A stretch of 64,000 nt of DNA from Hespellia sp. (lineage in GTDB: Bacteria; Bacillota; Clostridia; Lachnospirales; Lachnospiraceae), in the NCBI GenBank assembly GCA_028689735.1, contig JAQVCP010000002.1, positions 62,001-126,000 of the forward strand, read 5' to 3'. Every line of letters begins with the position of its first letter. Within the stretch, counting starts at the first letter, position 1. The translations under genes and the position numbers were made by a program. Positions 45,990 through 54,431 of the stretch are shown one piece after another. The notes under the pieces were generated by a model. The model did no database searches, was not told the origin of the DNA, and saw only the letters and a list, made by a program, of their open reading frames with translations.

Positions 45990-46060
45990 GGACATGACAA
46001 ACATGTCCTAATTCCCTCGTGATATAGTAGTTTCAACAGGTAATTACGAAAGCAATTACC
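45990..46060 (+). promoter_or_regulatory. transporter promoter region with two inverted repeats
   Basis: GGACATG-N5-CATGTCC at 45990-46008 is a perfect 7-bp inverted repeat located where a -35 would be. TATAGT at 46023-46028 is the likely -10. GGTAATT-N8-AATTACC at 46039-46060 is another perfect 7-bp inverted repeat, in the leader just before the ribosome site of the gene at 46090. The absence of a -35 fits an activator-dependent promoter. Confidence 0.5.
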
Positions 46061-46089
46061 AAAAACATACTATACAGGAGGGATTTTTT

Positions 46090-47199
46090 ATGAAAAAAAG
46101 ATTTCAAAAACTATTGGCGATCGGGCTTGCAGTTGCATGTGTATTCTCACTGGCTGCTTGTACCAGCGGAGAGAGTTCTTCATCAGGCGGCTCAACAGCA
46201 GCGAAGAAAGAGACGTCAGCCGGAAGCGGTAAGATTGGTGTAGCAATGCCTACCAAAGATCTGCAGCGTTGGAATCAAGATGGCGAGAACATGAAGAAAG
46301 AGCTGGAAGCAGCAGGATATGAAGTAGATCTTCAGTACGCAAGTAATGATGTAGCTACTCAGGTTTCCCAGATTGAGAACATGATTTCCGGTGGCTGCGA
46401 AGCACTCGTTATCGCTTCCATCGATGGTGAGTCACTTGGAACACCTCTTCAGTCAGCAAAAGAAGCTGGAATCCAGGTTATCGCTTATGACCGTTTGATT
46501 ATGAACTCTGATGCAGTTTCTTACTACGCAACATTTGATAACTACATGGTAGGAACCAAACAGGGCGAGTACTTAGAAGAAGCACTTGATCTTAAAAATG
46601 CAGCGGGTCCATTCAACATTGAAATCTTCACTGGTGACCCTGGAGACAACAATGCGAAATTCTTCTACGGCGGCGCAATGGACGTTCTTCAGCCATATGT
46701 AGATTCAGGAAAATTAGTAGTTCAGTCCGGACAAGTTGATTTTGCATCAGTTGCAACAGCTGACTGGTCTACAGAAAAAGCACAGGCAAGAATGGATGCA
46801 ATCATCGCTTCTAACTATGCTGACAAGAACATTGATGCAGTTCTCTGCTCAAACGATTCTACATCACTCGGAGTTGAAAACTCTCTGGAAGCTAACTACA
46901 ATGGCGAATGGCCAATCATCACAGGTCAGGATTGTGACGTAGCTAACACAAAGAACCTGATCGCTGGCAAACAGGCAATGGATATCTTCAAAGATACACG
47001 TGATCTTGCAAAACAGACAGTATCTATGGTTGACGCAATCATGGGCGGTGGAACAGCTGAGACAAACGATAACGAGACATACGACAACGGTACAGGAGTT
47101 ATCCCTTCTTACCTTTGTGAACCAGTTGTAGTTACAACAGACAATTACAAAGAAATGTTACTTGATTCTGGATACTATACAGAAGATGATCTGAAATAG
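46090..47199 (+). CDS. main sugar-binding lipoprotein of the ABC importer (ChvE/XylF family)
   Basis: A 369-residue lipoprotein with lipobox SLAAC at about residues 21-25 and a serine/glycine-rich linker. The binding fold has KIGVAMPTKDLQRWNQDGEN, YDRLIMNSDAVSYYATFDNY, VLCSNDSTSLGVENSL and PIITGQDCDVANTKNLIAGK, as in ChvE and multiple-sugar binding proteins. AGGAGGG precedes the ATG. Codon use shifts to C-ending codons compared with neighbouring genes, typical of a highly expressed binding protein. A hairpin follows before the ATPase gene. Confidence 0.94.
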   Translation: MKKRFQKLLAIGLAVACVFSLAACTSGESSSSGGSTAAKKETSAGSGKIGVAMPTKDLQRWNQDGENMKKELEAAGYEVDLQYASNDVATQVSQIENMISGGCEALVIASIDGESLGTPLQSAKEAGIQVIAYDRLIMNSDAVSYYATFDNYMVGTKQGEYLEEALDLKNAAGPFNIEIFTGDPGDNNAKFFYGGAMDVLQPYVDSGKLVVQSGQVDFASVATADWSTEKAQARMDAIIASNYADKNIDAVLCSNDSTSLGVENSLEANYNGEWPIITGQDCDVANTKNLIAGKQAMDIFKDTRDLAKQTVSMVDAIMGGGTAETNDNETYDNGTGVIPSYLCEPVVVTTDNYKEMLLDSGYYTEDDLK

Positions 47200-47217
47200 A
47201 AAAAAACAGGTAAATGT

Positions 47218-47254
47218 AATACAATCAGGCGGGTCTTCACCCGCCTGTATTATT
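47218..47254 (+). terminator. intercistronic hairpin (partial terminator or mRNA stabiliser)
   Basis: CAGGCGGGT at 47226-47234 pairs with ACCCGCCTG at 47239-47247 around CTTC, extended by A/T pairs on both sides. Only a short T stretch follows. Such stems between a binding-protein gene and its ABC genes usually lower downstream expression. Confidence 0.7.
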
Positions 47255-47274
47255 AGGAAAGGGAGGGACATAAG

Positions 47275-48813
47275 TTGGCAGAGATTCTATTAGAAATGAA
47301 AAATATTACCAAGACTTTCCCTGGCGTGAAAGCGTTAGATAACGTGAACTTACAGGTTGAAAAAGGTGAAATCCATGCACTGGTAGGAGAAAATGGAGCG
47401 GGAAAATCTACACTGATGAATGTACTCAGTGGCATTTATCCATATGGAACGTATGAGGGAGATATTAGCTATAATGGTGAGATTTGCAAGTTTACCAAAA
47501 TAAAAGACAGTGAGGAAAAGGGAATTGTAATTATCCATCAGGAACTGGCACTGGTTCCGTATATGACAATCGGAGAAAACATGTACCTGGGTAACGAACA
47601 GGGCAAGCCGATGGCTATCGACTGGAATAAGACATATGATGAGGCAGACAAATATCTGAAACAAGTAGGACTTACAGAATCTTCCCAGACTCTGATCAAA
47701 GATATCGGAGTAGGAAAGCAGCAATTGGTAGAGATTGCAAAAGCGCTTGCCAAAAAAGCAAAACTGTTAATTTTGGACGAGCCGACCTCCTCTTTAAATG
47801 AGGCAGATTCGCAGGCACTTCTGGATCTTCTGCTTGCATTTAAGAAGCAGGGTATGACTTCGATTATTATTTCTCATAAATTAAATGAGATTGCATATGT
47901 AGCTGATAAGATTACCATCATTCGTGATGGTTCGACGATCGAAACATTAGATAAAAAGGTGGACGATATTTCCGAGGATCGTATCATCAAGGGAATGGTT
48001 GGCCGTGATCTGACAGACCGGTTCCCGAAACGAGAAGAAAAACATATCGGAGAGATTGCACTGGAGGTCAAGGGATGGACCGTCTATCATCCAACTTATT
48101 CAGACCGCAAGGTGGTAGATAATGTTTCTATCAATGTACGAAAAGGAGAAGTACTTGGAATCTCAGGTCTGATGGGAGCAGGAAGAACAGAGCTTGCAAT
48201 GAGTATTTTTGGCAAGAGCTATGGAACCAATATCTCCGGACAGCTTTTTATTGATGGAAAAGAAGTACATCTTCATAATGTACAGGATGCCATTGATCAC
48301 AAAATTGCATACGTGACGGAGGACAGAAAAGGAAATGGACTGATTCTATCCAATCCAATTAAAATCAATAACACATTGGCGAATCTGGATGGCGTAAGCA
48401 ATCATAAGGTCATCGACCATGATAAAGAATATGGTGTGGCAGAAGATTACCGGAAAAAATTAAAGACAAAATGTCCTACGGTGGAACAGAATGTCGGAAA
48501 TCTGAGTGGTGGAAATCAACAGAAGGTGTTACTTGCAAAATGGATGTTCGCGGAGCCGAATGTATTGATTCTTGATGAACCGACCCGTGGTATCGATGTA
48601 GGTGCAAAATATGAAATCTACTGTATCATCAATGATCTGGTTGCAGCAGGAAAATCCGTGATTATGATTTCCTCAGAGCTTCCCGAAGTGCTTGGAATGT
48701 CGGACCGTATCTATATCATGAATGAAGGAAAGATAGCGGGCGAGCTGGATTCACAGGAAGCAACGCAGGAGAAAATCATGTCATACATTTTAAAATCAGG
48801 TAAAGGAGAATAG
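47275..48813 (+). CDS. sugar ABC transporter ATP-binding protein (double ATPase, GguA/XylG/MmsA type)
   Basis: A 512-residue ATPase with two ABC domains. The first has Walker [18 protein letters not shown] near residue 37 and Walker [13 protein letters not shown]. The second has the degenerate loop [17 protein letters not shown] near 300, signature [14 protein letters not shown] and [19 protein letters not shown]. The start is a TTG at 47275 with GGAGGG at 7 bp. It energises import with the permease that follows after 3 bp. Confidence 0.96.
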   Translation: MAEILLEMKNITKTFPGVKALDNVNLQVEKGEIHALVGENGAGKSTLMNVLSGIYPYGTYEGDISYNGEICKFTKIKDSEEKGIVIIHQELALVPYMTIGENMYLGNEQGKPMAIDWNKTYDEADKYLKQVGLTESSQTLIKDIGVGKQQLVEIAKALAKKAKLLILDEPTSSLNEADSQALLDLLLAFKKQGMTSIIISHKLNEIAYVADKITIIRDGSTIETLDKKVDDISEDRIIKGMVGRDLTDRFPKREEKHIGEIALEVKGWTVYHPTYSDRKVVDNVSINVRKGEVLGISGLMGAGRTELAMSIFGKSYGTNISGQLFIDGKEVHLHNVQDAIDHKIAYVTEDRKGNGLILSNPIKINNTLANLDGVSNHKVIDHDKEYGVAEDYRKKLKTKCPTVEQNVGNLSGGNQQKVLLAKWMFAEPNVLILDEPTRGIDVGAKYEIYCIINDLVAAGKSVIMISSELPEVLGMSDRIYIMNEGKIAGELDSQEATQEKIMSYILKSGKGE

Positions 48814-48816
48814 ACA

Positions 48817-49977
48817 ATGGATAAAACAAATATGTCAGCATTTTTAAAAAAGTATACGATGGTCATTGCCCTTGTTCTTATCACGTTATTTTTCACATGG
48901 AGAACGGGCGGAAGTATGTTGCTTCCACAAAATGTTAATAACTTAATAGCACAGAATGCATATGTATTCGTGCTTGCAACCGGTATGCTGCTCTGTATCC
49001 TGACAGGTGGTAACATCGATCTGAGCGTAGGATCGGTAGTCTGCTTTGTCGGCGCAATTGGTGGTAATCTGATGGTAAACAAAGGCTGGAATCCGGCACT
49101 TTCTATGGTCATTATGCTTCTGGTAGGTATCATCATCGGAGTATGGCAGGGATTCTGGATTGCTTATGTCCGCATTCCTCCATTTATTACAACGCTGGCA
49201 GGTATGCTGGTATTTCGTGGACTGTCAAACGTTGTATTGAACGGACTTACAATTGCACCAATGCCTGCAAATTATCTGTCACTGTTCAACAGCTATATCG
49301 TGGATATTTTCCATGGAAATGGCCTTAACATTACTTGTATTCTGGCCGGGGTCATTGCAACCGTTATCTTTCTGGCAACTTCTTTTGCGGGAAGAGCCGC
49401 AAAAGCAAGAAAAGGCTATGCAATGAAATCAATGTCTTCATTTGCAATCCGCTGTGGAGTCATCAGTCTGGTTATTCTGGTATTTATGTGGAGACTGGCA
49501 CAGTATAAAGGTATTCCAACCGTACTGATCTGGCTGGTACTGATTATCCTGGCTTATGCTTATATTACATCCAAGACAACAATTGGACGACACTTCTATG
49601 CAGTAGGTGGTAATGAAAAGGCAGCAGAACTCTCCGGTATCAATACGAACCGTGTATATTTCCTTGCTTACGCCAACATGGGAATGCTTGCAGCAGTTGC
49701 GGCAATGATCACCATTGCAAGACTGAATTCCGCAAACCCTACAGCCGGTACAAACTACGAGATGGATGCCATTGGTTCCTGCTTCATCGGTGGTGCTTCT
49801 GCATACGGCGGAACCGGTACTGTTCCTGGCGTTATTGTCGGTGCTACACTGATGGGTGTTATCAACCTTGGTATGTCTATCATGGGCGTAGATGCCAACT
49901 GGCAGAAGGTTGTAAAGGGTTGTGTACTTCTTGCAGCTGTAATCTTTGATGTAGTTTCTAAGAAACGTGCGAAATAA
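48817..49977 (+). CDS. sugar ABC transporter permease (GguB/XylH type)
   Basis: A 386-residue membrane protein with about ten spans. TGMLLCILTGGNIDLSVGSV near residue 50, YVRIPPFITTLAGMLVFRGL near 112, the coupling segment HFYAVGGNEKAAELSGINTN and GTGTVPGVIVGATLMGVINL are characteristic of the BPD_transp_2 sugar permeases. It is last of the binding-protein, ATPase, permease trio. It probably imports a pentose or similar aldose. Confidence 0.95.
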   Translation: MDKTNMSAFLKKYTMVIALVLITLFFTWRTGGSMLLPQNVNNLIAQNAYVFVLATGMLLCILTGGNIDLSVGSVVCFVGAIGGNLMVNKGWNPALSMVIMLLVGIIIGVWQGFWIAYVRIPPFITTLAGMLVFRGLSNVVLNGLTIAPMPANYLSLFNSYIVDIFHGNGLNITCILAGVIATVIFLATSFAGRAAKARKGYAMKSMSSFAIRCGVISLVILVFMWRLAQYKGIPTVLIWLVLIILAYAYITSKTTIGRHFYAVGGNEKAAELSGINTNRVYFLAYANMGMLAAVAAMITIARLNSANPTAGTNYEMDAIGSCFIGGASAYGGTGTVPGVIVGATLMGVINLGMSIMGVDANWQKVVKGCVLLAAVIFDVVSKKRAK

Positions 49978-50283
49978 ATAAAATGAAAAATTCATACTGC
50001 TGATATGAAACAGGAGGCTGATGCACCAGAATGATATGCTGACCTATATAGGACTTACATAATTTATTGTCTATATAGGAAAGTTGTCATCTGACAGGCA
50101 AGGCCTCTCTTTTATTGTACGAAAATGTAGAAAAACAGCTGACATTTTATTTGAAAGCAAAATAAAAAATATAGATATCAAAAAAGACAAAAAAGTGCCA
50201 TTGATTAGCTAAGTTTTTGGTCGATGAAAATGCAGAGGATTGTTATAATGAATGCATGGTAGAAAAGAACAGGAGGGTTCGAT
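49978..50283 (+). promoter_or_regulatory. 306-bp intergenic region before the DUF4867 gene
   Basis: No gene is supported. It holds two copies of CTATATAGGA (50044-50053 and 50071-50080, each with the palindromic core CTATATAG), the A-rich box AAAAAAGACAAAAA (50180-50193) and a perfect TATAAT at 50244-50249 with no good -35. No convincing terminator for the permease gene is seen, so read-through is possible. Confidence 0.45.
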
Positions 50284-50898
50284 ATGGAGATTCAAAATGT
50301 GGCAGATGCCGGCTTTAGAAAGTATGGGAAAGTGCTGAAAGGGTATGACTGTACACGTCTGATTAAGGAGATGGAACACACACCGCTTCCGGAGGATGTG
50401 ATCTATGTTCCCAGTGTGGAAGAGTTGGAGGCACTGGAAATTGCAGAAGAGTTTAAAAACAGAGCTTATGGTGGTCTTCCCATTCAGATTGGCTACTGCA
50501 ATGGGAACAATCATGCACTGAATGCATTAGAGTATCATCGTTCTTCTGAAATCAATGTAGCGGTGACAGACCTGATTCTGCTTATCGGTGCACAGCAGGA
50601 TATTTCCGAAGATTTTCAGTATGATACTGCAAAGGTAGAAGCATTCAAGGTCCCAGCAGGAACAGCCATTGAAGTGTATGCAACCACACTGCATTATGCG
50701 CCGTGCAATGCAGTGGAAAAAGGATTCCAATGCGTGGTGGTCCTTCCAAAGGATACCAATACAGATCTTACTTTTGAATTGAAAGGCGAGGATGATGACC
50801 CATTGCTGACAGCAAAGAACAAGTGGCTGCTTGCCCATCCGGACGCAAAGATTGATGGTGCTGTCAATGGTCTGGTAGGAGAGAACGTCACTTTATAA
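50284..50898 (+). CDS. DUF4867 family protein (cupin-like, unknown function)
   Basis: A 204-residue soluble protein. It reads as the DUF4867 family: YGKVLKGYDCTRLIKEMEHT, IQIGYCNGNNHALNALEYHR, INVAVTDLILLIGAQQDI, VPAGTAIEVYATTLHYAPC. The glycine-rich strands with HALNALEYH and TLHYAPC suggest a double-stranded beta-helix with possible metal-binding histidines, but this is inference. It lies between the importer and the isomerase/kinase pair, so a role in handling the imported sugar (mutarotase, epimerase or isomerase-like) is worth testing. GGAGG precedes the ATG. Confidence 0.82.
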   Translation: MEIQNVADAGFRKYGKVLKGYDCTRLIKEMEHTPLPEDVIYVPSVEELEALEIAEEFKNRAYGGLPIQIGYCNGNNHALNALEYHRSSEINVAVTDLILLIGAQQDISEDFQYDTAKVEAFKVPAGTAIEVYATTLHYAPCNAVEKGFQCVVVLPKDTNTDLTFELKGEDDDPLLTAKNKWLLAHPDAKIDGAVNGLVGENVTL

Positions 50899-50959
50899 AT
50901 ATCATAAAAAAATAACATAAGTCAGAAAGATATCAAACCGAACAGAATACGTTCTTTGT

Positions 50960-50965
50960 TATAAT
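50960..50965 (+). promoter_or_regulatory. candidate -10 ahead of the isomerase gene
   Basis: A perfect TATAAT, preceded by TTTG and by AGATATCAAA at 50928-50937, a 10-mer also present at 50173-50182 ahead of DUF4867. No good -35 lies 17 bp upstream, so activation is likely needed. Confidence 0.4.
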
Positions 50966-51096
50966 GAGAACAGAAACGTAGTGTAAACAAATTGATTGTG
51001 TCAAGTTTTTTATGAGAATTTGACACGCAGCGTCAGTCCGTTTGCTGAAAGTAAATTTAAGACGGGCTGATGTCCAAAGATAGGAGGAAGATAAAA

Positions 51097-52581
51097 ATGA
51101 GTAATATGCCAGAAGTAAAAATCGGAGTTGTTGCAGTCAGCAGAGATTGTTTTCCGGAGAGTTTGTCAGTATCCAGAAGAGAGGCACTGATGAAAGTCTG
51201 CAAGGAAAAATATGGAAACATTGACATTTACGAATGTCCTGTCTGTATCGTAGAGAGCGAAATCCATATGGTACAGGCTCTTGAAGATATCAAGAATGCG
51301 GGATGCAATGCGCTTGTTGTATATCTTGGAAATTTCGGACCGGAGATTGCAGAGACCCTGCTTGCAAAACATTTTGACGGACCGAAGATGTTCGTGGCAG
51401 CAGCAGAGGAATCCGGCAACAGTCTGATGGATGGAAGAGGAGATGCCTACTGTGGTATGCTCAATGCAAGCTACAACTTGAAGCTTCGCAATATCAAGGC
51501 TTATATCCCGGAGTACCCGGTAGGAGATGCTGAGGATTGTGCAGACATGATTGCTGAATTTGCACCAATTGCAAGAGCTGTCATTGCACTTTCTGATCTT
51601 AAGATCATCAGTTTTGGACCTAGACCACTGAATTTCCTTGCATGCAACGCACCAATCAAACAGCTTTATAACCTAGGCGTTGAGATTGAGGAAAATTCGG
51701 AATTGGATTTATTTGAAGCGTTCAACAACCATGCAGGAGATGAGAGAATTCCTTCTATTGTTGCAGAGATGGAAGCAGAGCTTGGAGCCGGCAATAAAAA
51801 ACCAGAGATCCTTGCAAAATTAGCACAGTATGAACTTACATTAAAAGACTGGATTGAAGCACATAAAGGCTATAGAAAATATGTTGCCATTGCAGGAAAA
51901 TGCTGGCCGGCATTCCAGACCCAGTTTGGATTTGTACCATGTTATGTAAACAGCCGTCTGACTGCACAGGGCATTCCGGTATCTTGTGAGGTTGATATTT
52001 ATGGATGCTTAAGTGAATTTATCGGAACTGTAGTAAGCCAGGACACCGTTACCTTACTTGACATCAACAACTCTGTTCCAAAAGATATGTACAATGAAGA
52101 TATCAAAGGAAAATATGATTACACACTTCAGGATACCTTTATGGGATTCCACTGTGGAAACACAGCATCCAGCAAGTTATCCTTCTGTGAGATGAAATAT
52201 CAGAAAATCATGGCAAGAAGCCTTCCAATCGAAGTGACAAACGGAACATTAGAGGGAGACATCATGCCTGGAGATATCACATTCTTCCGTCTTCAGAGTA
52301 CCGCAGATTGCAAGCTCAGAGCTTATGTAGCACAGGGCGAGGTTCTTCCGGTTGCAACAAAATCATTTGGTTCCATCGGAGTCTTTGCAATTCCGGAGAT
52401 GGGAAGGTTCTACCGTCATGTATTGATTGAGAAAAACTACCCTCATCACGGTGCAGTTGCATTTGGACACTGGGGCAAAGCATTGTTTGAAGTGTTCAAG
52501 TACATCGGTGTAGATGTAGATGAGATTGGCTATAACCAGCCAAAAGGAATGTTATACCCTACAGAGAACCCATTCGCATAG
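51097..52581 (+). CDS. L-fucose/L-arabinose isomerase family protein
   Basis: A 494-residue aldose-ketose isomerase-like protein. MPEVKIGVVAVSRDCFPESL, YECPVCIVESEIHMVQAL and CNALVVYLGNFGPEIAETLL form the N-terminal Rossmann-like part; VAIAGKCWPAFQTQFGFVPC, YGCLSEFIGTVVSQDTVTLL and FMGFHCGNTASSKL follow, and GRFYRHVLIEKNYPHHGAVA is in the C-terminal domain. This pattern fits the FucI/AraA fold, not XylA. AGGAGG selects the ATG at 51097; a start at 51070 has none. The kinase gene follows after 11 bp. The exact aldose is not determinable here. Confidence 0.85.
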   Translation: MSNMPEVKIGVVAVSRDCFPESLSVSRREALMKVCKEKYGNIDIYECPVCIVESEIHMVQALEDIKNAGCNALVVYLGNFGPEIAETLLAKHFDGPKMFVAAAEESGNSLMDGRGDAYCGMLNASYNLKLRNIKAYIPEYPVGDAEDCADMIAEFAPIARAVIALSDLKIISFGPRPLNFLACNAPIKQLYNLGVEIEENSELDLFEAFNNHAGDERIPSIVAEMEAELGAGNKKPEILAKLAQYELTLKDWIEAHKGYRKYVAIAGKCWPAFQTQFGFVPCYVNSRLTAQGIPVSCEVDIYGCLSEFIGTVVSQDTVTLLDINNSVPKDMYNEDIKGKYDYTLQDTFMGFHCGNTASSKLSFCEMKYQKIMARSLPIEVTNGTLEGDIMPGDITFFRLQSTADCKLRAYVAQGEVLPVATKSFGSIGVFAIPEMGRFYRHVLIEKNYPHHGAVAFGHWGKALFEVFKYIGVDVDEIGYNQPKGMLYPTENPFA

Positions 52582-52592
52582 GGAGGGAATCG

Positions 52593-54065
52593 ATGATGTT
52601 ATATATAGGTGTTGATTTAGGAACATCTGCCGTCAAACTGTTACTGATGGATGGCAGTGGTAAGATTGAAAATATTGTTTCCAGAGAATATTCCCTTAGT
52701 TTTCCCCATCCGGGATGGTCAGAACAAAGTCCACAGGACTGGTATACGAATGCGATAGAGGGAATCAAGGAGTTGACGGCGTCCTGCGAAAAATCACAGG
52801 TTGCAGGAATCAGCTTTGGCGGCCAGATGCATGGTCTTGTAGCATTGGATGAAAAGGATGAAGTGATTCGCCCGGCAATTCTCTGGAATGACGGAAGAAC
52901 TGGAAAAGAGACAGATTATCTGAACAATGTTATAGGGAAAGAAAAGTTGTCTGAGTACACGGCAAATATTGCATTTGCAGGCTTTACAGCACCAAAGATT
53001 CTCTGGATGAAGGAAAATGAACCGGAAAATTTTGCACGGATTCAGAAAATCATGCTTCCAAAAGATTACCTTGCATATAAGCTGTCAGGTACGTTTTGCA
53101 GTGACTACTCTGATGCTTCCGGTATGCTCTTAATGGACGTGAAGAATAAATGCTGGTCCAAAGAGATGATGGACATCTGCGGTGTGCGCCAAGAGCAGCT
53201 GCCGAAGCTTTTTGAGAGTTATGAGGTGGTTGGCACGCTAAAAGCGGATGTAGCGGCAGAACTTGGACTTTCGGAACAGGTAAAGGTCATTGCTGGAGCC
53301 GGAGACAATGCGGCAGCTGCAGTTGGGACCGGAACAGTTGGCGATGGCATGTGTAATATTTCCCTCGGAACCTCCGGGACCATCTTTATTTCCAGCAAAG
53401 AGTTTGGAGTGGACAGCAACAATGCCCTTCATTCCTTTGCACATGCAGACGGAGCATATCATCTGATGGGCTGTATGCTCAGCGCGGCATCCTGCAACAA
53501 GTGGTGGATGGATGAAATTATAAAGACAAAAGATTATCCTGGGGAGCAGGCAGGTATTACAAAATTGGGGGAGAACAATGTCTACTATCTGCCATATCTG
53601 ATGGGCGAGCGTTCGCCCCACAATGACCCGGATGCGAGGGCAGCCTTTATCGGTATGACAATGGATACCACAAGAGAAGATATGACCCAGGCCGTGTTAG
53701 AAGGGGTGGCGTTTGGATTGCGCGATTCTCTGGAGGTAGCCAGAAGTCTCGGAATTAAGATAGAGCGCACAAAGATCTGTGGCGGAGGAGCCAAGAGCCC
53801 ACTTTGGAAAAAGATTATCGCAAATGTGATGAACTTAAAGGTGGATGTGATTGAGAGTGAAGAAGGTCCGGGATATGGCGGAGCTATCCTGGCGGCAGTT
53901 GGATGCGGCGAGTATACTTCCGTAGAAGAAGCTGCTGGCAAGCTTGTAAAGGTAGTAGATACGGTGGAGCCGGACGCAGAACTTGTGGCGAAGTATGAAG
54001 AAAGATATCAGAAGTTCAAGAAGATATATCCAACAGTGAAAGGATTGTTCCAGGAGCTGAAGTAG
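52593..54065 (+). CDS. xylB: FGGY-family sugar kinase, xylulokinase type
   Basis: A 490-residue ketose kinase. YIGVDLGTSAVKLLLMDGSG, HPGWSEQSPQDWYTNAIEGI, ISFGGQMHGLVALDEKDEVI, RPAILWNDGRTGKE, VIAGAGDNAAAAVGTGTVGD, LMGERSPHNDPDARAAFIGM and KICGGGAKSPLWKKIIANVM follow the xylulokinase pattern. The GQMHG motif and LWNDGRT are typical of XylB. It is paired with the isomerase upstream, so it phosphorylates the ketose made by it, giving a pentulose-5-phosphate if the sugar is a pentose. Confidence 0.92.
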   Translation: MMLYIGVDLGTSAVKLLLMDGSGKIENIVSREYSLSFPHPGWSEQSPQDWYTNAIEGIKELTASCEKSQVAGISFGGQMHGLVALDEKDEVIRPAILWNDGRTGKETDYLNNVIGKEKLSEYTANIAFAGFTAPKILWMKENEPENFARIQKIMLPKDYLAYKLSGTFCSDYSDASGMLLMDVKNKCWSKEMMDICGVRQEQLPKLFESYEVVGTLKADVAAELGLSEQVKVIAGAGDNAAAAVGTGTVGDGMCNISLGTSGTIFISSKEFGVDSNNALHSFAHADGAYHLMGCMLSAASCNKWWMDEIIKTKDYPGEQAGITKLGENNVYYLPYLMGERSPHNDPDARAAFIGMTMDTTREDMTQAVLEGVAFGLRDSLEVARSLGIKIERTKICGGGAKSPLWKKIIANVMNLKVDVIESEEGPGYGGAILAAVGCGEYTSVEEAAGKLVKVVDTVEPDAELVAKYEERYQKFKKIYPTVKGLFQELK

Positions 54066-54199
54066 GTGGAAAGAGGTATAAGATACTCATCCTATCCATT
54101 TTGTGACGTACTTATGTACACTGGTTGATACAGTCAGAAGAAACTTTCAAGGAAGAAACATAAAAGGAATATAAAATAAATTTTATATTGTAATCGGTG

Positions 54200-54247
54200 A
54201 AAGCAGATGTTATACTCTTGGGAAAGAGGAAGCATCTGCTTTTCTTT
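54200..54247 (+). terminator. terminator of the sugar locus
   Basis: AAAGCAGATG at 54200-54209 pairs with CATCTGCTTT at 54233-54242, followed by TTCTTTT. Inside the loop CTCTT (54215-54219) pairs with AAGAG (54224-54228), making a nested stem. The rest of the 54066-54431 gap shows no supportable gene. Confidence 0.85.
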
Positions 54248-54357
54248 TGCAGCATGAATTGCTGCATCATAATCACTACAGTCATTGTAGAGATTCCGGC
54301 GTATCGCCACAAGTATCACAGTAACTTATTTTAGAACAGAAAATGGACAGATTTGCG

Positions 54358-54386
54358 TTGGATTTTATAGGATAGTGTGCTACAAT
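54358..54386 (+). promoter_or_regulatory. promoter of the Rpn-like nuclease gene
   Basis: TTGGAT at 54358-54363 and TACAAT at 54381-54386 are 17 bp apart, 45 bp before the ATG at 54432. Confidence 0.6.
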
Positions 54387-54431
54387 CCAAGTAGAACAGC
54401 TCAGCGCATTCTGACCCAAGAGGAGAAGCGT

